From contig NZ_PPPT01000066.1 of NCBI RefSeq assembly GCF_006483445.1, positions 1 to 49,597 of the forward strand: a stretch of DNA of 49,597 nucleotides, read 5' to 3'. Positions 1 to 8,924 of the stretch are shown here, one piece after another. The position numbers and the translations under genes were made by a program. How positions within the stretch are numbered: position 1 is the stretch's first letter; each line of letters starts with the position of its first letter. Below the pieces are notes generated by a model. The model ran no database searches, was not told the DNA's origin, and worked only from the letters and a program-made list of their open reading frames with translations. The stretch is from Bradyrhizobium guangdongense (GTDB taxonomy: Bacteria > Pseudomonadota > Alphaproteobacteria > Rhizobiales > Xanthobacteraceae).

Positions 1-2
1 CG

Positions 3-25
3 ACCCTCCCCCTCCAGGGGAGGGT
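3..25. repeat. GC-rich hairpin at window edge
   Basis: The arms ACCCTCCCC and GGGGAGGGT are perfect inverted repeats around a 5-nt loop. The hairpin resembles the outer arms of the larger element at 36489-36631, so it is probably the remaining end of an intergenic palindromic repeat, or a terminator of a gene outside the window. From here to the first gene at 135 I see no other structure. Confidence 0.5.
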
Positions 26-134
26 AAGTGAAGCGCCGACTCTCCTGCAACTACAAATCGCACTGGAGTGGTGGCGACGAGGCTATGACCGTATCCGCCA
101 AAATGGTACATGCCCGCAACGGCATTGGGGCGGT

Positions 135-1496
135 ATGACTTTTACATCCTGGCAGTTCGGCGTTTTCGTCGCGATCGTTTTCGGCGCCTACTACCTGCCG
201 GCCTTTCGGAATTTCCAGGTCCAGCTTCTGGTGCTGGCGAGCGTGTTCTTCTACGGCTACGGGCAGCCGGAGCTCTTGCCGCTGCTGCTGGTCGCGGTTC
301 TCGGCACCCACGTTTTCCTCGCGCTGGCCTTCCGTAACCGCGCGGTCTGGCTGCCGGCCGGGATCGCCTTCAATCTCGCGCTGCTCGCGTTCTTCAAATA
401 CAAATTTTTGTTCGTCGATGCGGCAGCCGGCCAGCTCACCGGCGTGACGCCGGTCGATGTCCTGCTGCGGCTGCCGCTGCCGATCGGCATCTCCTTCTTC
501 GTCTTCCACAATATCAGCCTGCTGGTCGACCTGACCCGCGACGGTAAGGACCCGCCGAAGCTCGCGGACATCTTTCTCTACATCATCTTCTTTCCGCAGC
601 TCGTCTCCGGCCCGATCACGCGGGCCGCGCAGTTCATGCCGCAGATCGTGCCGAAGCGCGTTGGCGACGTCCACTTCGTCGAGGCGGCAAAGTGGATCCT
701 GGCCGGCTATTTCTTCAAGCTGTACGTCGCCAACAATCTCAACGAGATGACGTCCTACATGGACTTTCCGCTCTACGAGACCCTGCGGGCGCAGGATCGC
801 TGGCTGCTGGTCGTGCTCTACAGCTACCAGATCTATGCCGACTTCTTCGGCTATTCGGCGATCGCGCTTGGCCTCGGGCTGCTGTTCGGCTATCGCCTGC
901 CCGTGAATTTCGACCTGCCCTACATCTCGACCTCGTTCTCGGAATTCTGGACGCGCTGGCACATCTCCCTGTCGATGTGGCTCAGGACCTATCTCTACAT
1001 CCCGCTCGGCGGCAACCGGCACGGCCGCGGGCGCACCTATCTCAACCTGATGATCGTGATGACGCTCGGCGGGCTCTGGCACGGCGCGAGCCTGAGCTAC
1101 GCGCTGTGGGGGATGCTGCACGGACTCTTGCTCGTGATCGAGCGGCCGTTCCTGGCGATGCTGCGGAAATCCGGTCCGGTGATGGTGATTGCGAGGAGGT
1201 CCACGGTATTCTTCTGCGTGACGATGCTCTGGATCCTCTTCAAGCTGCCGGATATCGACCACGCGCTCGGATTCATGAAGGGCATGTTCGTCCCGCCTGA
1301 CCTGTTCAATCCGACGAAGCTCTACTACAGCCTCGCCCTGCTCTATGTTCTTCCGGTGCTGATCCAGCATCTCGGCTTCGGATCGTTCGTATCCGAACGC
1401 TTGCGGCGCTGGGAGCCCTATCTCTACGGCATGCTTGCCGCGCTCGCCCTGCTCGAGGCGGGTCCCGATACTGCCTTCATCTATTTCCAGTTCTGA
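135..1496 (+). CDS. MBOAT-family O-acyltransferase (AlgI/DltB-like)
   Basis: This polytopic inner-membrane protein of 453 residues belongs to the membrane-bound O-acyltransferase family, whose AlgI branch moves acetyl groups across the membrane for polysaccharide O-acetylation. The family hallmark is intact: a RWHISLSMWLRTYLYIPLGG stretch with His276, followed by GLWHGAS with the invariant His316. The ATG at 135 follows a GGGGCGG ribosome-binding stretch. The next gene begins 2 nt after the stop, so the two are surely co-transcribed. The length is close to that of AlgI. The substrate cannot be told; an exopolysaccharide, capsule or periplasmic glucan are all possible, because no glycosyltransferase lies within the window. 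Confidence 0.88.
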   Translation: MTFTSWQFGVFVAIVFGAYYLPAFRNFQVQLLVLASVFFYGYGQPELLPLLLVAVLGTHVFLALAFRNRAVWLPAGIAFNLALLAFFKYKFLFVDAAAGQLTGVTPVDVLLRLPLPIGISFFVFHNISLLVDLTRDGKDPPKLADIFLYIIFFPQLVSGPITRAAQFMPQIVPKRVGDVHFVEAAKWILAGYFFKLYVANNLNEMTSYMDFPLYETLRAQDRWLLVVLYSYQIYADFFGYSAIALGLGLLFGYRLPVNFDLPYISTSFSEFWTRWHISLSMWLRTYLYIPLGGNRHGRGRTYLNLMIVMTLGGLWHGASLSYALWGMLHGLLLVIERPFLAMLRKSGPVMVIARRSTVFFCVTMLWILFKLPDIDHALGFMKGMFVPPDLFNPTKLYYSLALLYVLPVLIQHLGFGSFVSERLRRWEPYLYGMLAALALLEAGPDTAFIYFQF

Positions 1497-1498
1497 CC

Positions 1499-2371
1499 AT
1501 GCAAGACTCTCCGGCAAGCACATGGCTGATCAAATGCGGGCTGATGGCAGCCACGGTCCTGCTGGCCTCCCAGTTCGTCGCCGCCTCGATCGGCACGAAC
1601 CTTCAGCAACCGGCGGCAACGACGCGGGACGGCAATTTCATCACGCTGAACCGTTACGTGCAGGAGCCGCCGCCCGACATCGTACTGGTTGGCAGCTCGG
1701 TCGGCTGGCGCCTCAAGGAGGAGAATTTCCTGCTTCCTCGTGTCCGCAATCTCGCGCTGGCCGGCGGCTCTGCGATAACCGGCCTCCAGATCGTTGCGAG
1801 GCAGGTTCAACTTCCCAAGATCATCCTGATCGAGACCGACATTCTGTCACGCCTCGCCGACGACGCGCTGGTCAAGCGATTTGCCGGTGGTGAGCGCCCT
1901 CACACGCTATTGCGTCCGATACGCACGGCCGTTGCGGCCTACGAGACATGGAACCACCCGCCGCCTGCCCCGGCGGACGTGCGCGCGTCGCTGGAGGATC
2001 TGCTGAAGCAGCCACCGTCCGGGTTCGACAATCGCGTCTATGTCGAGCGTGCGGTGAAGGAGATGAATGCGGAGGACGCCACGCCGCGGGTACCTGCGAA
2101 CGTGCTCCTGATCCGGCAACTCGTGGCTGAGGTCGAGCAGCGCGGCGCGCGGGCCTTCCTGATCGAGCTGCCACTGGCATCTGACATCGAACGAACGAAC
2201 TTGATCAGGACGACCCGCGCGATCGTCCATGAGTCGTTCCCGGATCCGGCGCGCTGGCTGCGGATCGATGCGCCGCGCGCCGAACTGCGCTGGGCGGATG
2301 GCGTGCATCTCGACGAGCGTTCCGCCTTGATCGTGGCCCGCGCGATCGAAAAGGCGCTGGCAGGGCAGTGA
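1499..2371 (+). CDS. SGNH-hydrolase-like periplasmic protein, O-acetylation partner
   Basis: This 290-residue protein starts with a hydrophobic segment (about residues 11-30), so it is membrane-anchored or exported. Sequence blocks typical of SGNH/GDSL esterases are present: VLVGSSVGW with the candidate nucleophile Ser67, NLALAGGS as a possible block II, and near the C-terminus ADGVHLD with Asp267 and His270 in the DxxH spacing. It lies 2 nt behind the MBOAT gene. In alginate, cellulose and peptidoglycan acetylation systems an SGNH-fold protein (AlgJ/AlgX, WssF-like or PatB type) accepts acetyl groups from the MBOAT protein and transfers them to the glycan. That role is inferred here; I do not recognise a specific named family. 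Its stop codon abuts the stop of the convergent SDR gene without a gap. Confidence 0.7.
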   Translation: MQDSPASTWLIKCGLMAATVLLASQFVAASIGTNLQQPAATTRDGNFITLNRYVQEPPPDIVLVGSSVGWRLKEENFLLPRVRNLALAGGSAITGLQIVARQVQLPKIILIETDILSRLADDALVKRFAGGERPHTLLRPIRTAVAAYETWNHPPPAPADVRASLEDLLKQPPSGFDNRVYVERAVKEMNAEDATPRVPANVLLIRQLVAEVEQRGARAFLIELPLASDIERTNLIRTTRAIVHESFPDPARWLRIDAPRAELRWADGVHLDERSALIVARAIEKALAGQ

Positions 2372-3145
2372 TCAGACCGCCGCCGTGGTGACGCCGCCGT
2401 CGATGACGATGGTCTGGCCGGTCATGAAGCTCGAGGCATCCGACGCGAGATAGGCCACTGCGCCGGCGATCTCGTCGGGCTCGCCGATGCGGCGGAGCGG
2501 CGTGGTGGCGGTGCGGCGCTTGAGATTGGCTTCGTCCTCCCAGAGCGCGCGGGCGAAATCGGTCTTCACGAGGCCGGGCGCGATGCAATTGACACGCACG
2601 CCCTTCGGGCCCCATTCGCCGGCGAGCGAGCGGCACAGCGCGAAGTCAGCGGCCTTGGAGATGCCATAGGCGCCGATCACGGTCGAGCCGCGCAGGCCGC
2701 CGATCGAGGAGATGATGATCACGGAGCCGTTGCCGCGCTCGGCCATCTGCGGGATCGCCAGCGCCGAGAGCCAGATGTTGCTCTTGACGTTCGAGCCCAT
2801 GATCTTGTCGAAGGCCTCGTCAGTGATGTCGAGCAGCGGACCGTAATACGGGTTCACGGCAGCGTTGCAGACGAGGATGTCGACCTTGCCGTAATGCTTG
2901 GTCGCGCCCGAGATCAGGGCCTCGACCTCGTTCTTGCGCGCGATGTTGCAGGGGATCACGATGGCATCGCCGCCGGCAGCATTGATGCCGTCAGCGACCT
3001 CCTTGCAGGCATCGGCCTTGCGCGAGGAGACCACGACCTTGGCACCGAGCTTGGCAAGCAATTCGGCGGAGGAGCGGCCGATGCCGCGGCTGGAGCCGGT
3101 GACAACAGCGACTTTTCCGGTGAGATCGAACGGGGTGTTTTTCAT
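2372..3145 (-). CDS. SDR-family oxidoreductase
   Basis: This 257-residue classical short-chain dehydrogenase has the nucleotide-binding TGSSRGIG (residues 16-23), the structural NAA motif (94-96) and the catalytic Ser147, Tyr160 and Lys164 (YGISK). The C-terminal TGQTIVIDGG is also standard for the family. The ATG at 3145 is preceded by GGGAG at suitable spacing. It is the last gene of the pim operon, separated from pimD by a hairpin repeat. A role as an NAD(P)-dependent hydroxyacyl or alcohol dehydrogenase alongside beta-oxidation is likely but the substrate is unknown; PimF already supplies a 3-hydroxyacyl-CoA dehydrogenase domain. Confidence 0.85.
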   Translation of the reverse strand: MKNTPFDLTGKVAVVTGSSRGIGRSSAELLAKLGAKVVVSSRKADACKEVADGINAAGGDAIVIPCNIARKNEVEALISGATKHYGKVDILVCNAAVNPYYGPLLDITDEAFDKIMGSNVKSNIWLSALAIPQMAERGNGSVIIISSIGGLRGSTVIGAYGISKAADFALCRSLAGEWGPKGVRVNCIAPGLVKTDFARALWEDEANLKRRTATTPLRRIGEPDEIAGAVAYLASDASSFMTGQTIVIDGGVTTAAV

Positions 3146-3168
3146 TGTTGTTGCTCCCTCACATGTTC

Positions 3169-3327
3169 GTCATTCCGGGGCGCGACGAAGTCGCGAGCTA
3201 CGATGCGCAATTGCGCATCGGAGAATCCATTTCACCGCGCGTGATGCCGCATGATGGATCCCGGGCTCATCGCTTCCGCCTTCGCTCTTTGAGCTTCGGC
3301 GGACAAGTCGCGATGCCCCGGGATGAC
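3169..3327. repeat. Intergenic palindromic repeat, copy 1
   Basis: The ends of this block are inverted copies (GTCATTCCGGGGCGCGAC at the left, TCGCGATGCCCCGGGATGAC at the right), so the transcript can fold into a long hairpin. An inner GATGCGCAATTGCGCATC palindrome is shared almost exactly with the copy at 8761-8902. It fills most of the gap between pimD and the SDR gene and holds no coding sequence. Repeats starting GTCATTCCGGG are very common between genes in Bradyrhizobium and relatives. Confidence 0.75.
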
Positions 3328-3341
3328 AGTCGTTGTGTGGT

Positions 3342-4484
3342 CTAAATCAACCCGCCGCCATCGGCGACGCGGCGCTGGTGGTATTCGGTGTCGCCAAAGG
3401 TGTTTTCGATCATGGTCAGGCGCTTGAAGTAGTGACCGATCTTCGCCTCCATGGTCATGCCGATGCCGCCATGGAGCTGGATCGACTGCTGACCGACGAA
3501 TTTCAGCGACTTTCCAATCTGCGCCTTGGCCGCCGCGATTGCATTGCTGCGTTCCTTGGCATCGGTGAAATCACCAGCCATGGTCGCGAACATCGACATC
3601 GAGCGGGCCTGCTCGGCGGCGACGAACATGTCGGAAGCGCGATGCTGCAGCGACTGGAACGAGCCGATCGCGACGCCGAACTGTTTTCGCGTCTTGATGT
3701 ACTCGACGGTGGTCTTCAGCGATTCGTCCATCAGGCCGACCGCCTCTGCGCAGAGCGCGACGCGGGCTTCGTCCACCACGCGCTCGATCAGCGCAAGCGC
3801 GTCATCGGGATTGCCGATCGCGGCATCGGCACCGACTTCGACACCGGTGAAGGTGATGTCGGCGGCGTGGAGGCCGTCCTGGGTCGGATAGGACTTCTTG
3901 GTGATGCCCTTGGCGTCAGCCGGGACCAGGAAGACCCCGACGCCGGTCTTGTCGCGGCGATCGCCCTTGGTGCGGGCGGTGACGATCAGCATGTCAGCGT
4001 TCTCGCCGTTGAGCACGACGAACTTTTCGCCGTCGATGACCCAGCCGGCGCCCTTCTTCTTCGCGGTCGTCGCGACGTCGAACAGGTCGTAGCGCGAGTT
4101 CTTCTCGAGCTGCGCAAAGGCAAAGGTCTTGCTGCCGTCGATGATGGCAGGCACATAAGCCGCCTTCTGCTCGGCTGACGCCCCGTGGCGCAGGAAGCCG
4201 CCGCCGATCACGACGGTTGCGAGATAAGGCTCGAGCACCAGCGCCTTGCCGAGCGCTTCCATGACGATCATGGTCTCGACGCCGCCGGCGCCGAAGCCGC
4301 CATCGGCCTCCGCAAAGGGCAGACCGAGCAGGCCCTGCTCGGCGAGCTTGCCCCAGACGGCTTTGCTCCAGCCGCCCTTTTCCTTCATGTACTTCTTGCG
4401 CTGCTCGAAATCGTAGGAATCCGTCAGCAGGCCGTCGACGCTGTCCTTGAGAAGCCGCTGCTCCTCGGTCAAATCAAAATCCAT
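3342..4484 (-). CDS. pimD: Acyl-CoA dehydrogenase, PimD-like small subunit
   Basis: This FAD-dependent acyl-CoA dehydrogenase of 380 residues has the N-terminal helical domain (starting MDFDLTEEQRLLKDSVDGLL), a middle beta-domain and a C-terminal domain containing IQLHGGIGMTMEAKIGHYFKRL, all in family order. It lies directly behind the PimC-like gene. In R. palustris pimC and pimD encode the large and small subunits of pimeloyl-CoA dehydrogenase, with lengths that from memory agree with those here. The pair would oxidise dicarboxyl- or acyl-CoA to the 2-enoyl-CoA and pass electrons to ETF. The ATG at 4484 follows an AGGAAG site. The substrate range is inferred from gene order, not from active-site residues. 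Confidence 0.85.
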   Translation of the reverse strand: MDFDLTEEQRLLKDSVDGLLTDSYDFEQRKKYMKEKGGWSKAVWGKLAEQGLLGLPFAEADGGFGAGGVETMIVMEALGKALVLEPYLATVVIGGGFLRHGASAEQKAAYVPAIIDGSKTFAFAQLEKNSRYDLFDVATTAKKKGAGWVIDGEKFVVLNGENADMLIVTARTKGDRRDKTGVGVFLVPADAKGITKKSYPTQDGLHAADITFTGVEVGADAAIGNPDDALALIERVVDEARVALCAEAVGLMDESLKTTVEYIKTRKQFGVAIGSFQSLQHRASDMFVAAEQARSMSMFATMAGDFTDAKERSNAIAAAKAQIGKSLKFVGQQSIQLHGGIGMTMEAKIGHYFKRLTMIENTFGDTEYHQRRVADGGGLI

Positions 4485-4519
4485 CTGTCTTGCTTCCTCG
4501 TACCCGGATCATCTACTTC

Positions 4520-4624
4520 GTCATTCCGGGATGGCCCGAAGGGACAGACCCGGAATCCATTTCGCCTTCGACTCTGCGGCCCGATGGATTCCGGGTTCGC
4601 GACTTCGTCGTGCCCCGGAATGAC
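4520..4624. repeat. Intergenic palindromic repeat, copy 2
   Basis: The element begins GTCATTCCGGGATGGCCCGA and ends GTGCCCCGGAATGAC, so its termini are inverted repeats. An inner pair, CCGGAATCCAT and ATGGATTCCGG, adds a second stem. It sits between pimC and pimD inside the operon. A short GC-rich stretch at 4635-4665 between the repeat and the pimC stop may be a remnant of a second repeat type (compare 3-25). Confidence 0.75.
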
Positions 4625-4666
4625 GGTGGAAAGTTGCCCTCCCCGCCTCCGCGGAGAGGTAGGAGG

Positions 4667-5857
4667 TCACAGCCCCAGCACCGCCTTGGCGATGATGTTG
4701 CGCTGGATCTCGTTGGAGCCGCCGTAGATCGAGACCTTGCGGTTGTTGAAGTAGCTCGGCGCGATCTGGGCGGTCCAGTCCATGGCTTCGTTCGAACCGT
4801 CGTCGCCATGCACGTCGTAAGGTGCGGCGAACGGGCCGATGACCTCCATGAGCAGCTCGGTGGTGGTCTGCTGGATCTCGGAGCCCTTGATCTTGAGCAC
4901 CGAGGACGCCGGATTGGGCTTGCCCTTGCCGTGCTTGCCCTCGTCGGCGACGACGCGGAGCTGGGTAAGCTCCAGCGCCTTGAGCTCGATCTCGCAGGCC
5001 GCGAGCTTGTCGCGGAATGCGCTGTCCTGGAGAATCGGCTTGCCGTTGGACTCGACCTTGCCCGCGAGCTCCTTGATGCGGCGCAGCCGCTCCTTGGAGA
5101 CCCCGACCCGCGCAATGCCGGTGCGCTCATTCCCGAGCAGGAATTTTGCGTAGTCCCAGCCCTTGTTCTCCTCGCCGATCAGGTTCTCGATGGGAACCTC
5201 GACGTCGTCGAAGAACACTTCGTTGACCTCGTGGCCGCCGTCGATGGTCTGGATCGGGCGCACGGTGACGCCCTTCGACTTCATCGAGAACACGATGAAG
5301 GAGATGCCCATCTGCTTCTTTGCATTCGCATCGGTGCGGCAGAGGCAGAAGATCATGTCGGCGTGCTGGGCCAGCGTGGTCCAGGTCTTCTGGCCGTTGA
5401 TGATCCACTTGTCGCCCTTGCGCTCGGCCTTGGTCTTGAGCGAGGCGAGGTCCGAACCCGAACCCGGCTCCGAGAAGCCCTGGCACCACCAGTCGTCGAC
5501 ATTGGCGATGCGCGGCAGATACTGCTTCTTCTGCGCTTCGTTGCCGAAGGTGTAGATGACCGGGCCGACCATGCTGACGCCGAAGGCGAGCGGCTGCGGC
5601 GCCGGATAGGACTGCAGCTCCTCGTTGAAGATATAGTGCTGCACCGTGGTCCAGCCCGTGCCGCCATACTGCTTCGGCCAGTGGCTGACACCCCAGCCCT
5701 TCTTGTTGAGGATGCGCCACCAGGTGACCATCTCGTCCTTCGAGAGATGCCGGCCCTCGACCATCTTGCGCCGCGTGTCCGCGGGCACGTTGTCGCGGAA
5801 GAACTGCCGCACTTCCTCGCGAAACGCCTGCTCTTCTTTCGTGAATGCGAGATCCAT
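4667..5857 (-). CDS. pimC: Acyl-CoA dehydrogenase, PimC-like large subunit
   Basis: This 396-residue FAD-dependent acyl-CoA dehydrogenase carries the family's GFSEPGSGSDLASLKTKA motif in the middle domain, the INGQKTWTT strand, and the C-terminal IYGGSNEIQRNIIAKAVLGL signature. An in-frame extension to 5917 exists, but the ATG at 5857 sits behind a strong AGGAGG Shine-Dalgarno site and gives the usual start MDLAFTKEEQ, so I chose it. The thiolase gene ends 16 nt upstream. Together with PimD it probably forms a heteromeric dehydrogenase for dicarboxyl-CoA or fatty acyl-CoA. A homo-oligomeric long-chain acyl-CoA dehydrogenase is the alternative. Confidence 0.88.
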   Translation of the reverse strand: MDLAFTKEEQAFREEVRQFFRDNVPADTRRKMVEGRHLSKDEMVTWWRILNKKGWGVSHWPKQYGGTGWTTVQHYIFNEELQSYPAPQPLAFGVSMVGPVIYTFGNEAQKKQYLPRIANVDDWWCQGFSEPGSGSDLASLKTKAERKGDKWIINGQKTWTTLAQHADMIFCLCRTDANAKKQMGISFIVFSMKSKGVTVRPIQTIDGGHEVNEVFFDDVEVPIENLIGEENKGWDYAKFLLGNERTGIARVGVSKERLRRIKELAGKVESNGKPILQDSAFRDKLAACEIELKALELTQLRVVADEGKHGKGKPNPASSVLKIKGSEIQQTTTELLMEVIGPFAAPYDVHGDDGSNEAMDWTAQIAPSYFNNRKVSIYGGSNEIQRNIIAKAVLGL

Positions 5858-5873
5858 CGGATCCTCCTGTGAA

Positions 5874-7061
5874 TTACTGCAATACCTCGAACAAACCTGC
5901 CGCGCCCATGCCGCCACCGACGCACATGGTGACGACCGCGTACTTGGCCTTGCGGCGGCGGCCTTCGATCAGGGCGTGGCCGGTGAGCCGCGCGCCCGAC
6001 ATGCCGTAGGGATGGCCGACCGCAATCGCACCGCCATTGACGTTGATCTTCTCGGGGTCGATGCCGAGCTTGTCGCGGCAGTAGAGCACCTGCACGGCAA
6101 AAGCCTCGTTCAATTCCCAAAGACCGATGTCGTCGACCGTCAAGCCATGGCGCTTGAGGAGCCGCGGCACGGCGAACACCGGACCGATGCCCATCTCGTC
6201 CGGCTCGCAGCCGGCGGAGACGAAGCCGCGGAAGATGCCGAGCGGCTTGAGACCGCGCTTCGCCGCTTCCTTGTCGCTCATGATCACGGAGGCGCTGGCG
6301 CCGTCCGAGAGCTGGCTGGCATTGCCGGCGGTGACGCTGAAGCCATCCCCGCGCACGGCCTTAAGGCCGGCAAGGCCCTCTGCCGTCGTCTCGGGGCGCG
6401 GACCCTCGTCCTGCGCCAGCGTGATTTCCTTCATCGTGACCGCGCCGGTCGCCTTGTCGGTGACGGCCATCATGGTCTTGATCGGCGCGAGCTCGTCCTT
6501 GAACTTGCCGCCCTGCTGCGCGGCCGCGGTGCGGCGCTGGCTCTCCAGCGAATATTCGTCCTGCTTCTCGCGCGAGATGCCATAGCGCTTCGCGACAATC
6601 TCAGCCGTATCGATCATGGGCATGTAGACCTCGCCCTTGATCTTGAGCAGCGCCGGATCCTGGGCGTGGAAACCGTTCATCTTGTCGTTCTGCACCAGGC
6701 TGATCGACTCGCCGCCGCCGCCGACCGCGATCTCGACGCCGTCGAAGATCACCGAGCGCGCCGCGAGCGCGATCGCCTGCAGGCCCGAGGCGCATTGGCG
6801 GTCGATGGTGGTGCCGGCGACCGTGACCGGGAGACCGGCACGGAGCAGCGCCTTGCGCGCGATGTTGCCGCCGGTCGCGCCCTGCTGCAGGGCCGCGCCC
6901 ATCACGACGTCCTCGATCTCCTTCGGGTCGACTTTTGCGCGCGCGACCGCCTCACCGATCGCATGGCCCAGCAGGGTCGCGCCCTCGGTGGCATTGAGCG
7001 CGCCGCGATAGGCTTTTCCGATCGGTGTGCGGGCGGTGGAAACGATGACGGCGTCAGTCAC
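5874..7061 (-). CDS. pimB: Acetyl-CoA C-acyltransferase (beta-ketothiolase), PimB-like
   Basis: This is a 395-residue degradative thiolase. The catalytic residues can be placed: nucleophile Cys90 in DRQCASG, His350 in the GHP motif ([10 protein letters not shown], where GHPIGASGAR is more usual) and Cys380 in [10 protein letters not shown]. It cleaves 3-ketoacyl-CoA with CoA to acetyl-CoA and a shortened acyl-CoA. The gene starts with GTG at 7061, preceded by AGGAG, and this GTG overlaps the stop codon of the CoA ligase gene (GTGA), which implies translational coupling. The position between ligase and dehydrogenases matches pimB of the R. palustris pim operon. Confidence 0.92.
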   Translation of the reverse strand: MTDAVIVSTARTPIGKAYRGALNATEGATLLGHAIGEAVARAKVDPKEIEDVVMGAALQQGATGGNIARKALLRAGLPVTVAGTTIDRQCASGLQAIALAARSVIFDGVEIAVGGGGESISLVQNDKMNGFHAQDPALLKIKGEVYMPMIDTAEIVAKRYGISREKQDEYSLESQRRTAAAQQGGKFKDELAPIKTMMAVTDKATGAVTMKEITLAQDEGPRPETTAEGLAGLKAVRGDGFSVTAGNASQLSDGASASVIMSDKEAAKRGLKPLGIFRGFVSAGCEPDEMGIGPVFAVPRLLKRHGLTVDDIGLWELNEAFAVQVLYCRDKLGIDPEKINVNGGAIAVGHPYGMSGARLTGHALIEGRRRKAKYAVVTMCVGGGMGAAGLFEVLQ

Positions 7062-8740
7062 GAGCGAACTCCTGTTGCGACTTGCTGTGGTGTTGATTGG
7101 GCCTTCTGCTGCCGGCGCAATTCATGGCGCGACAGCTTGCCGACCGGTGTACGCGGCAATTCGGCGGCGAACTCGAGGGCCGTCGGCAGCTCGTGCTTGC
7201 CGAGCTTGCCGGCGAGGAAGTTGCGCAGCTCATCAATGGTAAACGGCTGGGCGCCCGCGCGCAGCGTGACGAAGGCTTTCGCCGATTCGCCGCGGTAATC
7301 GTCGGGGATGCCGATGACGATGACCTCCTGCACCGACGGATGGGTATAGATCGCCTGCTCGATCATCTGCGGATAGACGTTGAAGCCGCCGGAGATGATC
7401 ATGTCCTTCTTGCGGTCGACCAGGTAGAAATAACCGTCGGCATCCATGTAGCCGACGTCGCCGGTCAGGAAGCGATCGCCGACAAAGGACTCCGCGGTCT
7501 CCTTCGGCTTGTTCCAGTAGCCCTTGGTGACGTTCGGCCCCCTGATGCGCAGTTCGCCTGATTCGCCGACCGGCAACACCTTTGTCGGATCGTCCAGCGA
7601 TACGATGTCGATCTCGATGCCGGGCAGCATCACCCCGACCGAGCCCGGCTTCTCCGGTCCGTTCTCCGGATAGGCCGTGCCGGCCGGTGACGTCTCGGTC
7701 ATGCCCCAGCCGCTGCGCAGCTTCATGCCGACCTTGCGCTCGAAAATCCTTGCGACTTCCATCGGCAATGATGCGCCGCCCGAGCCGGCGGTGCGCAACG
7801 AGGAGAAATCACGCTTATCGAGATCGGGCAAAGCGGCAATTGCGATCCACATCGTCGGCACGCCGGGGAAATAGGTCGCGCGCTTGACCTCGATGTCGCG
7901 CATCACGGCCTCCACATCGAAACGCTGGTGCAGCGAGACCAGGTTGCCGCGTCGCAGCGAGGACAGCAGCACCACGGTAAGTGCGAAGATGTGGAACAGC
8001 GGCAGCACGCAGATGACACGCTCGACCGTATTGCGCGCCAGCCGGGCGGGTCTTCCCCAATTATCGTAGATCGACACGGCGGCCGTGAAATTGCCATGGG
8101 AGAGCATGGCGCCCTTGGGCAAGCCGGTCGTTCCGCTGGTGTATTGCAGCAACGCGACATCGTCGATGTCGATTGCCGGCCAGGCGTCCGGCCTGGTCAC
8201 GCCCTCGATGAACTGCTTGCGGGTAATGATCGCGGGATTGTCCGGCAGCGCCATTTGCGGCGCGCCGATCTTGCCCCAATCGTCGTCCTCGCAGACGATC
8301 AACCTGTCGATCAGTCCCTTGTCGAGAAACTTGAGTGCAGTCGGAAGCAGCGCCGAGAGATTGCTGGTGACGAGGGTCCGCGCGCCGGAATCCGTAAGCT
8401 TGTGCGTCAGCGCGATTTCGCCGTCGAGCGGGGACAGATGTACGACGCGCGCGCCCGCCTTCAGTACGCCGAAGAAATTGATCGGATGATCCGGCGTATT
8501 GCCGAGGAACAGCGCGACCGAGGTGTTCTTGCCGCAGCCGGCGCGCAGGAAGGCCGCGGCCGCCTGCTCCACCATCGCTTCGAGCTCGGTGTAGCTGATC
8601 GGCCGGTCGCGAAACTCGAGCGCTGCGCGCGCGCCATATTCGGCCGCGGCGTTGGACAGGAGGTCAGGCAGCGTGCCCTGGACGATCGGGTCGTCCCACC
8701 GCACGCCTTCGGGATAAAACTGTTCGCCGGGATGGGTCAT
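7058..8740 (-). CDS. pimA: AMP-forming acyl-CoA ligase, PimA-like
   Basis: This 560-residue ANL-superfamily ligase would activate a carboxylic acid to its CoA thioester with ATP. The P-loop-like motif [11 protein letters not shown] is at residues 200-210, GWGMTETSP follows, the hinge region reads [13 protein letters not shown], and the catalytic lysine is Lys535 in PVGKLSR. In the pim operon the equivalent enzyme accepts medium-chain dicarboxylates and fatty acids; here that specificity is inferred from context. The ATG at 8740 lacks a good Shine-Dalgarno sequence, and the gap upstream carries a hairpin repeat, so translation may be weaker than for its neighbours. Confidence 0.9.
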   Translation of the reverse strand: MTHPGEQFYPEGVRWDDPIVQGTLPDLLSNAAAEYGARAALEFRDRPISYTELEAMVEQAAAAFLRAGCGKNTSVALFLGNTPDHPINFFGVLKAGARVVHLSPLDGEIALTHKLTDSGARTLVTSNLSALLPTALKFLDKGLIDRLIVCEDDDWGKIGAPQMALPDNPAIITRKQFIEGVTRPDAWPAIDIDDVALLQYTSGTTGLPKGAMLSHGNFTAAVSIYDNWGRPARLARNTVERVICVLPLFHIFALTVVLLSSLRRGNLVSLHQRFDVEAVMRDIEVKRATYFPGVPTMWIAIAALPDLDKRDFSSLRTAGSGGASLPMEVARIFERKVGMKLRSGWGMTETSPAGTAYPENGPEKPGSVGVMLPGIEIDIVSLDDPTKVLPVGESGELRIRGPNVTKGYWNKPKETAESFVGDRFLTGDVGYMDADGYFYLVDRKKDMIISGGFNVYPQMIEQAIYTHPSVQEVIVIGIPDDYRGESAKAFVTLRAGAQPFTIDELRNFLAGKLGKHELPTALEFAAELPRTPVGKLSRHELRRQQKAQSTPQQVATGVRS

Positions 8741-8760
8741 TTTTCACAACAAACTCAGGT

Positions 8761-8902
8761 GTCATTCCGGGGCGCGACAACGTCGCGAGCTATGATGCGC
8801 AATTGCGCATCTGAGAATCCATAACCACCAATCGGGGTTATGGATTCCGGGCCTGCGCCTTGCGGCGCATCCCCGTTGCGCAATTGCGCAACGTGGAATG
8901 AC
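8761..8902. repeat. Intergenic palindromic repeat, copy 3
   Basis: This element starts GTCATTCCGGGGCGCGAC like copy 1 and ends GTGGAATGAC. It contains the same GATGCGCAATTGCGCATC-type inner palindrome, plus a second one (GTTGCGCAATTGCGCAAC) near the right end and an inner ATGGATTCCGGG. It occupies the gap between pimF and pimA. No coding potential is apparent. Confidence 0.75.
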
Positions 8903-8924
8903 GAGTGGAGAGAGAAAGCGGCCA

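Noticed and set aside
51..1523. Long open frame (490 codons) antisense to the MBOAT gene
   Set aside because: It is an Arg/Glu/His-rich shadow of a GC-rich gene, with no motif and no ribosome-binding site; the plus strand carries an intact MBOAT family protein.
3169..8902. CRISPR array
   Set aside because: The repeated elements are long palindromes at irregular intervals, between genes, without regular spacers or cas genes.
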